A stretch of 64,000 bases of DNA from Diploscapter coronatus (taxonomy: Eukaryota > Nematoda > Chromadorea > Rhabditida > Rhabditidae). The stretch is from positions 36,719,249-36,783,248 of the forward strand of contig OZ038423.1 in the NCBI GenBank assembly GCA_964036155.1, read 5' to 3'. Under the pieces are notes generated by a model. That model did no database searches, had not been told where the DNA came from, and worked only from the letters and a program-made list of their open reading frames with translations. Below, one piece after another: positions 15,633-25,400 of this stretch (its first letter is position 1; each line of letters begins with the position of its first letter). The translations under genes were made by a program, and so were the position numbers.

Positions 15633-17267
15633 TCTCTAAAAATTTAGACAAGTTCACACAGTCTTCTTTCTAAAAGACTAACTGAAAAACGGAATGTGAA
15701 TATAATTCAGTTTAGATTTAGAGTATATTAATCATGAGAAACATCGTTTTAAGCTGAGATTTTAACTTTAACAAAAATATTGAGATGACTATGATATGAA
15801 CTAGCTAAGAATGAGAAGTGATAGTTTTAGCCTCAAAACTTTAGAGCATGATATATTCTGAATTCCTCTGATATAAGCTAGTCGATAGAAAGTGGAAATT
15901 CAGGTATACTGACTGATTGTGAGTGAAAGAGTTCTCGACAGGGCTTAAAAGTTTGGGCCAGAAGTGGGTCTGGACTTAGGTGTTTTCAAAATCTGGGCCT
16001 GAAAACCAAGTCCAGGTCCTGGCTCTCAATTCACGCCTATGGCATTTTATCATCCATCAGTTAACAGTTGTTCCACCACTTAGAGCATTTACATAATCGC
16101 TTTTACCCGAACTTTCCTCGAATCTGAACTAATAGTACTCGTATATATTCAAAGTCATCATATTTGCTACATTGAACCTATTTTTTTTATTTAGAAAACA
16201 ATAACATCAATGATCAAAAACAAGTTAAGGTATTTTTGTTCTTTTACTTTTTATCGTTTAGAGCTTTCTTTAATTTTGCCTTTGATATTTTTCATAACCT
16301 AAAAAATCGTGAAAACAGACAGTTTTCAATGTTTGCCTTTCCCTTTGAGTATTTCATAATTTAGACAAATCAGTTATTGGGAACTATGTCTGTTTCTAAA
16401 ATGTTTGTTTAGAATAAACTCATTTATTTTTATTCCAGATAAAATCAACAACCTCGGTTGTTTTTCGGATCTAAACAATGATCAATGAAAAACAAAAAGC
16501 CAAGTGGTGGATTTTGGGGAAGAAATGAATCAATTTTGGCCTTACCTGCCCCTTATTCGAACCTTTATCCTACCCTCGGTTTAGCTCTAACTATTGCCTG
16601 CTTGGTCCGATACGCCCATTCTGATAAAGTGGTTAAAAACCATCCACTATTTTTCCAAAATTTCATCTGAAATGTCCTGGATATTCCTTCTTGGCCTGGA
16701 GATAGAAGTCGACGAGTCGCTCGACGAACTGGCTCTTGGCCGAGGGCAGATACGCGTTGACGATCGTCATCAGGGACTGGCGGTTCGAGACGTCGTTCAC
16801 GAAGAACTCAGTGAATCTGTAAACAAGTTTTTTTGTATTGATCGCATTGTATTTCTTTAATTTTGAACCTTTGGTGTTGATATTTTCGCTGATTAGAAAA
16901 CTTTCGCCATTTGCCTGACTCGACAAGTTATCACTTTCTTTTTCTATTACTCTCGTCATCTTTTTCTTTTGATAAAGAAATAACCTTCTTCCCTACCGCG
17001 CCTAAAACTTTGTTCTTTCTATGGGACAGAGCAGAACACGGCTGCTAGTATTTTTGTCCAAACTTCAAATGAAATAAACTCTTCAAAAGATTCGACTAAG
17101 GGCTCAAGTCAATTCGTATGGGCAGAAGTAGTACATTCGCTAGCACCTGAGAAAGCAACCGGCAGGATGAAATCCATAATTGTTTCCCGTGCCCTGCACA
17201 GGGCCTGTTTTGGGAAGCAAAGAACAGTCCTTCTTTTTTCAAGCCGATGCTTCTATTAAAAGACGAG
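15633..17267. other. Intergenic region with repeat and exon fragments
   Basis: AT-rich. It contains 16520-16600, a fragment resembling the tRNA-Met repeat family (gaatcaattttggcc then CCCTA-rich sequence, compare 18880-18950), and the inverted midasin exon copy at 16667-16816. Around 15950-16020 the words gggcc, ggactt and aagtcc recur in an imperfect inverted arrangement. No gene is recognised. Confidence 0.5.
16667..16816 (-). pseudogene. Isolated inverted copy of midasin exon 15
   Basis: By eye the 150 nt are identical to the midasin exon at 39524-39673, including the terminal CAG. The 3' splice acceptor (gtttacag) is preserved. The donor GT is changed to AT, while about 20 nt of following intron is still recognisable (atgaaattttggaaaaatag against gtaaaatttagaaaaaatgg). 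No other midasin exon lies nearby, so this is a solitary exon-sized duplicate. It encodes the AAA2 stretch starting FTEFFVNDVSNRQSL. It cannot be spliced with a normal GT donor. Confidence 0.85.
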
Positions 17268-17275
17268 ATTCGGAC

Positions 17276-17375
17276 CAGAGCTGAGACGAAGTTTCGACTT
17301 CGACTTCGAAAATTTTGAGAAGCCAATTTCGACTTCGACTTCGAATTTGAAAATTTCAACTTCGTCTCAGCTCTG
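17276..17375. mobile_element. MITE, hAT-like, copy 1 (100 bp)
   Basis: Terminal inverted repeats CAGAGCTGAGACGAAG and CTTCGTCTCAGCTCTG flank a core of GAAGTCGAAGTCGAA-type repeats that is itself nearly palindromic. Perfect 8-bp direct repeats ATTCGGAC lie immediately outside (17268-17275 and 17376-17383). An 8-bp target-site duplication with CAG-starting termini is the hallmark of the hAT superfamily. No transposase is present, so this is non-autonomous. Confidence 0.85.
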
Positions 17376-17569
17376 ATTCGGACGTGTTCGGATTATGTAG
17401 GAAGCATATTTTTGCAAAAATCCCGGAATCTTAAGACCAAAAATAGCCAAATTTCCGTTCATAGTCGATTTTTTAAAATAGTTTTCCCATTCCTACATAA
17501 AAAATAGTATAAGGCTTGCATGTGCGAACATAGGGCACATGGGGCTGGATGGGGGGAGCGCCTCCATGT

Positions 17570-17658
17570 GCGGGATTGGCGCAGTCGGCAGCGCGTTAGT
17601 CTCATAATCATTGAAATATGGCGTCTAAAGGCCCAGAGTTCGAGCCTCTGATCCCGCA
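17570..17658 (+). tRNA. tRNA-Met (CAT), intron-containing, right copy
   Basis: Same sequence as 3097-3185 on the opposite strand: perfect 7-bp acceptor stem, GCGC D stem, CTCATAA anticodon loop, 16-nt intron directly 3' of the loop, TTCGAGC T loop and discriminator A. Removing the intron leaves 73 nt. Two matching copies in inverted arms suggest recent duplication or ongoing conversion. Confidence 0.9.
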
Positions 17659-19193
17659 TAACTCTTTTGCCAAAATTACTCTGGGGATCAGGAAAACATT
17701 TTGCACCTGTCTGGGCACATCACAAACTAGCACTCCACTAGTTTACGAAGAGAATTCCCGTCATTATCGCTGTATGTGCACTTCTACGACCAAAATAAAC
17801 CTCACCAATCGACTCCCCGCACCCGATTACCCCCAGGACACCTTTTACCCCATCCCTAGATCTTCAGAACAGTCACAGTTATGGCGTGATGCAACATAAG
17901 ACATCACGTTATTATAACAAACACAGTGCTTGATCACTGCATAATAACGAGCCATGATTGTGCAAAGTGGTTGTAACTTGACTTCACTACCCCTACCCTC
18001 GTTTAGCCCTAACCTGCACTTGCGTGCTTAGTGGATGAATAGTAGAGGTAATAGATACACTAGGAGTTGGAGGAGTTATATGCACTGTTTTGATGCTGAA
18101 GAATGACGATATTTGAACCCTAAGATGTCTATTTTGGCAGAGGAGTAAATTATTCTGATTTTATTATTTTATTATTCTAAATTTCAGCCGTTTTTTAAAT
18201 TATTTTTTAGTTATTAAAATGGAAAAAGTGAGTGTTTGTTTCTGAAATAAGTAGTGCTGATGCAAAATGTGAGGATTTGTCGTATGAAATGGATGATATA
18301 GATCCAAAAAGTAGGCGTTTGTTCTGAAATTGTTTTGAAAAATCTGATAAAATCTGAAGATTTGTCTTTAGAAATGAGTATATTGCTGATGTAAAATCTG
18401 AGCTTTTATTATATGAATTTATCATATGAAACGAGTGGTGGAGATACAACAATTGGACGTTTGTCTTCAAAAATGAGTATTGCTGATGAAAAATCTGAGA
18501 TTTTCGTTTCTAAAACTAATGTGAATGAGCGACGAATGTTGATTGAAGTTGTACAAGTGATAGTGAATGATATTCTGTAGGTGATGATGTTAATATTTTG
18601 GATATTTCTGATGATAATAAAGGATATTCAGGCCTTACCAAACATGTCCCTCACCCTCGCCTCTTTCGAAGATGTCGGGGGATTGTTGTTGATGAAATTT
18701 TTGAGCTAATGTGAGTAAATGTGCATTTTGAGAGTATTTGAGTGTTTCTTATGATGAGAGGTGTTCTGGAAAGTCGAGAAAGTGCTGTTGATGCAGAATC
18801 TGACTATATTGACTATATTTTATATTGTATATGGATGTAGTATTGCTGATGCAAATTCTGAGGTTTCTGAATCTGAAATGAATCAATTTTGGCCTACCCT
18901 GCCTCACCCTCACCCTCACCCTCTGCCTATCCTCGCCTCTTGCGAAGATGTCGGAGGATAATTATTGATGGAATTTCTGAATAAATGTTTAAAAAATGGA
19001 AATTCTGACAAAATTATGGGGCGACGAATTTGAAAGTTGATTAAATATGAAGAAAATTTCTACTTCATCAGCATTCCTTTATGCACTAATATTAGCGATA
19101 CATCCTATTCGAATAATCAAAGTATTCTCCCACTTAAATAATTTTCTTTACTCTGGATATTGTGAGTGATTTCCTACTTGAGACGAAACGTAT

Positions 19194-19220
19194 CCCAGAG
19201 TTCGAGCCTCTGATCCCGCA
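19194..19220 (+). pseudogene. tRNA-Met 3'-half remnant, right arm
   Basis: Inverted counterpart of 1338-1364, with the same breakpoint (gagacgaaacgtat joined to the T arm and 3' acceptor strand). It has no 5' half. Confidence 0.85.
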
Positions 19221-19575
19221 TAACTCTTTTGCCAAAATTACTCTGGGGCTTTTTGGAAATATTTTGTATCAGTCTGGACACACATAAACTAAGACTCCAC
19301 TAATTTTCATTGTATTTATTATAAAAATCATAATGTTATTCATTATTTATTGAGCACAAAACAAAAACAATCAAGTTAGGAAAAGAATGGAATATTTTGG
19401 AATCAATGAATACGATCTAGTCCAGCGGTAAAAGTGCGCATAAGCTATTTGGATTATTATGAAGACAATGAAATGAGAGTACGAACTAAAGATGATAAAG
19501 ACTAGGAGAAAGCAGGGATTGTTTCTTAAATCTAAAGATTAAACCAAAATTTAAAATCTTATGTTGATTGGCCCG

Positions 19576-20249
19576 TTATTCATTCGTTTCAACTGTAATT
19601 TCATCCAAAGTCCGCATATTCGCAGTAAGGACGAATCCGGATGCGACTCGGAGAATTGTGTCAGTTCTAGCCTGTTGCACTGCTCTAAAGTAAATTAAAT
19701 TAGAAAAAAACATTCAACATTTTCTCTTAGTTCTTACTTTTTAATCCAATAGGCTGCATATTGCAAGCGCTGTTCAGCAGTCCAATTTTTGATTTCTTCC
19801 TTCTGGTTTCCACCCTAAAAATAGATCTCTATTTTACTTATTTGATAATATCTACTTGCCTGTGCATTTATAAGCCTGCCCGCCGGGAAGAGAAGGTTGA
19901 TGGCAGTTGCCTCAGCCGCCTCGGCAACAAGCAATTTCAATTTCGTATCTGTAAGATCTCATAGACATTTCGAATAGGACATAATAACTTACCGACTTTA
20001 ACGATGAGCGACTCAATTTCAGTCAAGCCCAAATCAATGATAAATTCAGATTTCGGTCTGTTCTGCTAAAATTATAATAATTAGTTACTGAACATAGTAA
20101 TAAGATCTTACCAGTGGCATAGAAGGATTGAAGAAGAGCCCTCTCGCATCAGTGTAGTGCTTAATTGGTCGTTCCTATAATCGTTAAGGATATTATGAAT
20201 TTTACTGGACTGTCTCATGTACACTCCCGATCAATTTCTTTTGCACCTT
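19576..20249 (-). CDS. Small conserved-looking protein, not identified (5' end unresolved)
   Basis: Minus-strand exons 20249-20223, 20174-20112, 20065-19993, 19948-19860, 19814-19738, 19684-19576 give about 145 in-frame residues ending in a stop. Recognisable phrases are ERPIKHYTDARGLFFNPSMP, SEFIIDLGLTEIESLIVKV, LKLLVAEAAEATAINLLFPA, NWTAEQRLQYAAYWIKKAVQ and VASGFVLTANMRTLDE. The product is soluble and probably helical; I cannot assign a family. One intron appears to use a GC donor (after 19860, CAG|gcaagt). The upstream exon and start codon are not resolved. The presumptive 5' region (20323-20405) is shared with a dispersed repeat. Confidence 0.6.
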
Positions 20250-20322
20250 CTAAGAGTTAATTTTTCTATGAAAGTATTTGAAATTGACTAACCTTCAGTC
20301 GACTCTTTCTCTGTAGTCTTTT

Positions 20323-20405
20323 CGATTCAGTTCGAATACGACGATCTAGACGTTAAGGTTTATCCAATTTAGATGGACATCATTTGAGATACGATATCTG
20401 AAATT
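20323..20405 (-). repeat. Partial copy of the dispersed 0.55 kb repeat
   Basis: Shares its core (cgaatacgacgatctagacg ... tttagatggacatcatttgagatacgatatctgaaatt) with 31490-31580, 38960-39050 and, in the other orientation, 29255-29345. It lies at the 5' side of the small minus-strand gene 19576-20249, so part of that gene's leader or promoter may derive from the repeat. Confidence 0.7.
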
Positions 20406-20774
20406 AAAAGAATGAAAATGTTGATTGATTGAAATTAGCCGTATTGTACGATTTGAATGTGAAAAATCGAAAAAGTGAACGATATTCGAAAGAAAGGGAT
20501 AAAGAAATGTCAAATGTTTTATTCATCGTCGAAATAACAAAGGAAAAAATGCAGAATGAATACAAAAACAACGTGTTTCTGGTACAGGTGCTGTAGTTTT
20601 GCGATAAGATTTGCAAGTCGGCGAAAGGGATTGAGAGGGGAGAAAGAAAAAGGAAAGTGTCAATGTTCCCCAAATAAAATCGCAGAAATTTCAAATTCAA
20701 CAGATGAATAAGCTTGAAAATTGGAGAACGCAGGCTCTATTCTTCTGAAAATGTGCGGCATCTATTGTTGATTG

Positions 20775-20903
20775 GGGCCCGTTCATACTTAGTTGCAGTT
20801 GCATGCAACTTGCTGCAATTTGGCCGCTCTCCGCGTTTCTCATACTACTTCGCCGAGTTGCACGCGAATTGCAAGTTGCATGCAACTAAGTATGAACGCG
20901 CCC
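20775..20903. mobile_element. MITE with long terminal inverted repeats, possibly Harbinger-like
   Basis: Left end GGGCCCGTTCATACTTAG and right end CTAAGTATGAACGCGCCC are inverted repeats that continue inward through TTGCATGCAACTTGC, about 33 bp in all. Flanking trinucleotides TTG (20772-20774 and 20904-20906) could be a 3-bp target duplication. GGGCC-starting termini with 3-bp duplications suggest PIF/Harbinger, although that group usually targets TWA. No transposase is present. Confidence 0.65.
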
Positions 20904-22429
20904 TTGGAGAGCAAAGTCGATGATATTCATGCAGTGGCCATTAGAAATCGAATTTGGACGCGAAATAATGAGTTGCGTAGAAAAGAAACGGAGATATCTA
21001 GAATCGTCGTTATATAGAACTATAGAGAAAAAATAAGATGAAATTTAAGAAATTAAAGTAGAAGAAAATAAACCCGAATTCACTAGGATAATTGATTCGA
21101 CATACCGTAAATTTATAAAACTATCCTAGAAAATTAGACAATTTCTCTGCTCTCTATTTCAATATTTCAAAGTCTTGATCTGACAATTCGACTTATCGAT
21201 GTCTTGAACGAAATAACGAATAACAAAGTAATAATGTAATATAATGAAATCCCAATTCCTGACTGATTTTGTTGGAGTTTAGGTTTATTTTATTCATTTT
21301 ATTGATAATTCTATTATTTTGACTTTATAATTTTACGATTCTTATGGCTCTCCATTGGAAAGCGTTCCAAAATCTCTCTAACAACCGTGAAGGTCGTCCT
21401 TTGAGTTTTACCTCTAAGATCTCGTATTGAGATAGTTTCTCGGGCTCACCCCCAACATACTTTCCCTCTCTGCGCTAAATCGCAGTAGGCGAGGCATCTT
21501 TCTCTCCCTCCATTTCCTCGTGCTCCCACTTTCATTCGACTAGTTAGAAATCCACTTTCCAATTTCGCCTAAATCACTGCAGACTAGAACTTAGCTCAGG
21601 GATGGGAACTCTATCGGGTTTGGGACTGTGTCGCCCTCAAAAGTTTTTTTAAGCAAGGTAATACTTGCGTCGACCTTATCTGGTCGCAATGGAATTTTGG
21701 ATCACCTTTCAAAGTGAGAGGTCATAAAATGTGCATTTTTATGGAAAATTATGGAGAATAAATGAATAAATTTGGAAAATTGGTAAAATGGAAATAACGA
21801 AATTCCGTATTTTTGACACTTTTGAACCATTGAATACTTGGAATCCTGTCAAAGCACACTCGTGATCTCTTGATCTGGTGATATTTCTGACTAGTTGATT
21901 GAAATATTTTGAACATTTTTAGATTTGTAGCTCTAATACTGTAATACTGAATGTTCAGATGTAAAAAAATAAACGAATTAAAGCTATTTCATCGTTTCAA
22001 TCTTCAAATTTAAACAGACGAACTGATATAATATGATGATCCATCTGTGATTTGAAATGGATAACTTCAGATTTTAGTGTTTTATGTCTTTACTTCTTTA
22101 TCTTTATTCCCCTTTTCCAAGGGGATTCCAAAAATCATAAGGCTCATGTTTGTCTTCCTGCACGGAAATCTTTAGTAAAAGGCGAAAGATTTTCTCGGGT
22201 AATTGCAGAAAGACGAGAGTGAAGTGTCTATATTCGAATGAGTATCTATTCCAGATCGCTTGGACATCGCAGTCTATATTTCTATGTCCTTTTATGGCAT
22301 TAGTGATTGAGCTAAGAAGAGACACTGCAAGTGAAATAACATGGATTAAAGGAATCTGTTAATCGATATATCATGCATTCCTTGAGGAAATGGAGCATCA
22401 ATTTTGAAGATTTAGCATATTGACCAGAA

Positions 22430-22560
22430 AGAAGGCTGACATTTTATTATGTTTTGTGCTTAGATTTACAGACAAATTATTTATTTATGAACTAGGTTCA
22501 TCACAAGCATATTTCATGAAATAATATTTTTTATTTTTTAAAGATCATTTATTGAGGTTA
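22430..22560 (+). repeat. Direct repeat flanking the receptor gene, left copy
   Basis: Diverged match to 25910-26050 in the same orientation: gtgcttagatttacagacaaattatttatttatga against gtgtttcgatttacagacaagctatttattattta. The copies lie on either side of the minus-strand receptor gene, about 3.5 kb apart. Confidence 0.5.
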
Positions 22561-22721
22561 GAAACTTGACATTTATTATGCAATTGCAGCTATATTTTGA
22601 TTCGACGATGAATGAACCTGATTATTACGATTATTGCGGCTGACCATGGACGTCAAAGGCCTCAGTCTATTATTTCTTCTGAAATTCATGTCAGCTGAAT
22701 TGAGAACTACGCAATTAACAT

Positions 22722-25400
22722 TTAGAAATTAACCATTTTTAATATTGTAATTTCATACATTTTCGAGAAATATTGTCTAATGGCTTGGCGTCGTTTCGGA
22801 CTGGCAATTATAAACGAAAGTGGCATAGTTATGCACGACAAGCATGCGTCAAATAGTCGTGAATTTATGAAAGCATTTATAGTATTTAGGTTCAAAATAT
22901 CAATCACATTTGATACTTCAGGTTTTGTTTCATTTTGAACACGATTTAAAATATTACTACGATATAAGTATAATACTGCCGAGCCGATCGTTAGTGTCTA
23001 AATTAATTTTTATGATTATTTTTGTGTATGAAATAATTATAATTTTCAAATGTCGCAAATCAAATCACTCAATAGAAAAATGAATTTAGTTGTACTGGCA
23101 GTAACCCCTATCCACAAAATGGGTGTATACCACTGTGCACCAAAATCTTTGATGCGCGGTGACTGTTCCCCGTTTATCATCTTCGAATTCAAGTGTTCCT
23201 TAGATCTTTTTCTCAGTGATCCCAATCTCAATGCATTATCATTTCTTCGAAAGTGTTATAAACACGATGAATCAGAGTTGAATTGATATTTGTAAAAAGC
23301 CCAATTAAAAAGTTAAGCCTTAAAGGGTATCCCGGATCAGGTTTTGCATCCTGTCCCTGTGATTTCAGAGTTTAACAGCCAAAGAGATCAAATAAGCCAA
23401 CTGTTTAATTTACTTACATACTGCACGCAGAAAGGTATCATGGTATATAATATCCTTCGATTATCAGATTTATATTTCTGACTTGACGATAATCTTGTCA
23501 AAGCACGAAATTTGAAATATAGAACGAAGTAGAGAAGCGAGGCAATGAGAGCCAGAATATCCAAAGATAAGTATGATATTAACTAAATATGTTGAATTAC
23601 TATGTGATTTCTAATGCATCAAAAATAAAATAGAATGAAGTAACGTAAGAAAGGGTTGTCACAGTGTCAAACAAAATTATTGGATAATCCTCATTCTGTG
23701 TCGACATCAAAAATTCAAAAATCTGTATTCTGCACTGATTGAATTTAGCTGAATTGTTGAAAACACAGATACACGTGGAAAACATGAAACTGTGCTAAAT
23801 TTCAGCCAAATCTGAAGAAGTATAAGCGACTTTTCTAAACATTGACACAGGGATAGAGGATAGGTGACTCGAAACTTTTGTCTTCTATTGTATCATAACT
23901 AGAGAGGCCAAGTGGCTTTTTTTCGAAAAACCGACGACACCATCATTTCGGGCATCATTTATTACCCTATTTAATGTTTTGGTTTCATGAAATTACCAAC
24001 TAATTAACGATAATTGAAACGGCGGGAAACTTCATTCGTTCTTTCTCTCCCTTGAAAGAAGTAGACTTGGCCTCCCTAATCATAACACTTTACGCATGAT
24101 TAAAGTATTGAAAACGTGATGTCTTCAACTTACCAGTAGAATTAGTCCATATTCGAATTTTTCATAGTAATTTATAGATATGATCATAATAATAAAATTC
24201 ACTAGATTTAGAATTATCGCAAACGACATAATGCAACGAATGATCCTTTTCAAATTATCCCTGCAATTTTCATTGTATTAATAGTGCAAATGGTTTTTCA
24301 CTTACTTGGTAAGCAGATTTGTTAGGCGTGGTAGTTCATACATGAGCACAAGTCGTTGGATAATAAGGCAGATGCTAAGCAATGCTACGGCTGAACTCAC
24401 TATCGGAATCAAGAAGTAGAGGTAAATGAGGGAATAACACATCCATATGATAGCTTGCACTATAAAATGTACACCCAGCAAAATTTCAACCTGTAATTGA
24501 TAGAATGATGAAATGACTTTTTGTATATATGACGATATGATGAAATGAGAAAATGATAGTATAACGTTTTAAATCGAGTATTTATGAAATAGTGTAGGCA
24601 ATAATCGAACTTCAACGTTTCCAATTCAAGAACTCATTTCGTCATTTGCGAATTTACCCAAATAATAGCTTTATTACTAGGATCGTGCTCAATTAGTTCT
24701 AAATTACTTTTCTAAAAAATTAGTGTACAGTGACGATCAAAAGTTTGGAACAATTGCGATTATGAATGTAGCCTGCTAGGACCAATAATTGTAAATCAAT
24801 TGAGTGAAAATTGGCAAGAATTCTCAATACACAGAGAAGAAGATATGTACAAAATTTCATTCTAATTAATCCGTAATTATAAGACATATCAGTCTGCATT
24901 CATAATGACAATTTTTCAAAATTTTCGACCGCCATTGTATAGAGAATTTTAACGAATGCAAATTACCAGATAAATATAGAAATAATACAAATATAAAGTC
25001 CGTGACAAATGTTGTTAATAATAATGCAGCTAATACAGCCGAAAAGAACTTTGCGAATCTCCTCATTTGATAGTATATTGGATAATAGGGCGCCTATAAT
25101 CAATAATTTTGTGATATTTGCCAAATAGGTCAAATTACATCCTTTAATTCCGATAATTCGCTATCGGAAATTCTTAATAGTAGATTAGGTATAACAGTTA
25201 GACAAATAAATAGAATAAAGGCAATAATCTCCACCAATAACATACCTTCGGCTTGTTTAATGGATTCAATACCATCTAATACTGAAAAATCATATTTTAA
25301 TTAAGACTACAAAATTTTTCATATAGTGATACTATTATGGAGATTTTTTATTCCTAAATTAATATATCTTACTGCTAATATTATATCCTCCCATTTTCAT
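22722..25400 (-). CDS. Putative seven-transmembrane chemoreceptor-like protein
   Basis: Nine minus-strand exons keep frame for about 407 aa: 25400-25373, 25281-25139, 25093-24967, 24698-24658, 24490-24306, 24260-24134, 23794-23663, 23582-23418, 22997-22722. Hydrophobic segments occur in order: MLLVEIIAFILFICLTVIP, FFSAVLAALLLTTFVTDFIF, LLGVHFIVQAIIWMCYSLIY, IPIVSSAVALLSICLIIQR, FAIILNLVNFIIMIISI, LSLDILALIASLLYFVLYF, MIPFCVQYTLTIGSAVLYL and LFDACLSCITMPLSFIIA. A QR pair follows the fourth and a basic PKRRQ follows the last, as in serpentine receptors. The layout resembles nematode chemosensory families, but I cannot place it in one, and eight rather than seven segments are visible. Ligand unknown. 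The exon at 24698-24658 and the first exon are the least certain. Confidence 0.62.

Larger units (their letters stand above)
17527..19265. repeat. Right inverted arm of the tRNA-Met repeat family
   Basis: Reverse-complement counterpart of 1-3230. It begins with the tRNA flank (gcgcctccatgtg), contains the intact tRNA-Met at 17570-17658, then the degenerate short-phrase region, a CCCTCACCC-rich tract near 18895-18930, and the truncated tRNA 3' half at 19194-19220. Different segments match left unit A or unit B, so the arm is a mosaic of both units. With the left arm it brackets about 14.3 kb. Confidence 0.85.
20406..22721. other. Intergenic region
   Basis: Contains a Harbinger-like MITE (20775-20903). 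At 22104-22325 (minus) there is an open frame preceded by a good acceptor (cttgcag at ~22328), with phrases RHFTLVFLQLPEKIFRLLLK, that I cannot connect to other exons. At 22430-22560 there is a diverged direct copy of 25910-26050. Otherwise AT-rich without signal. Confidence 0.5.

Noticed and set aside
17618..17899. Open frame conserved between 2871-3137 (minus) and 17618-17899 (plus)
   Set aside because: The frame begins inside the tRNA-Met gene and is conserved only because the whole repeat arm is duplicated.
22104..22325. Minus-strand open exon with a good acceptor
   Set aside because: No start, partner exon or recognised domain could be joined. It may be a remnant of a duplicated gene but is not annotated as a CDS.
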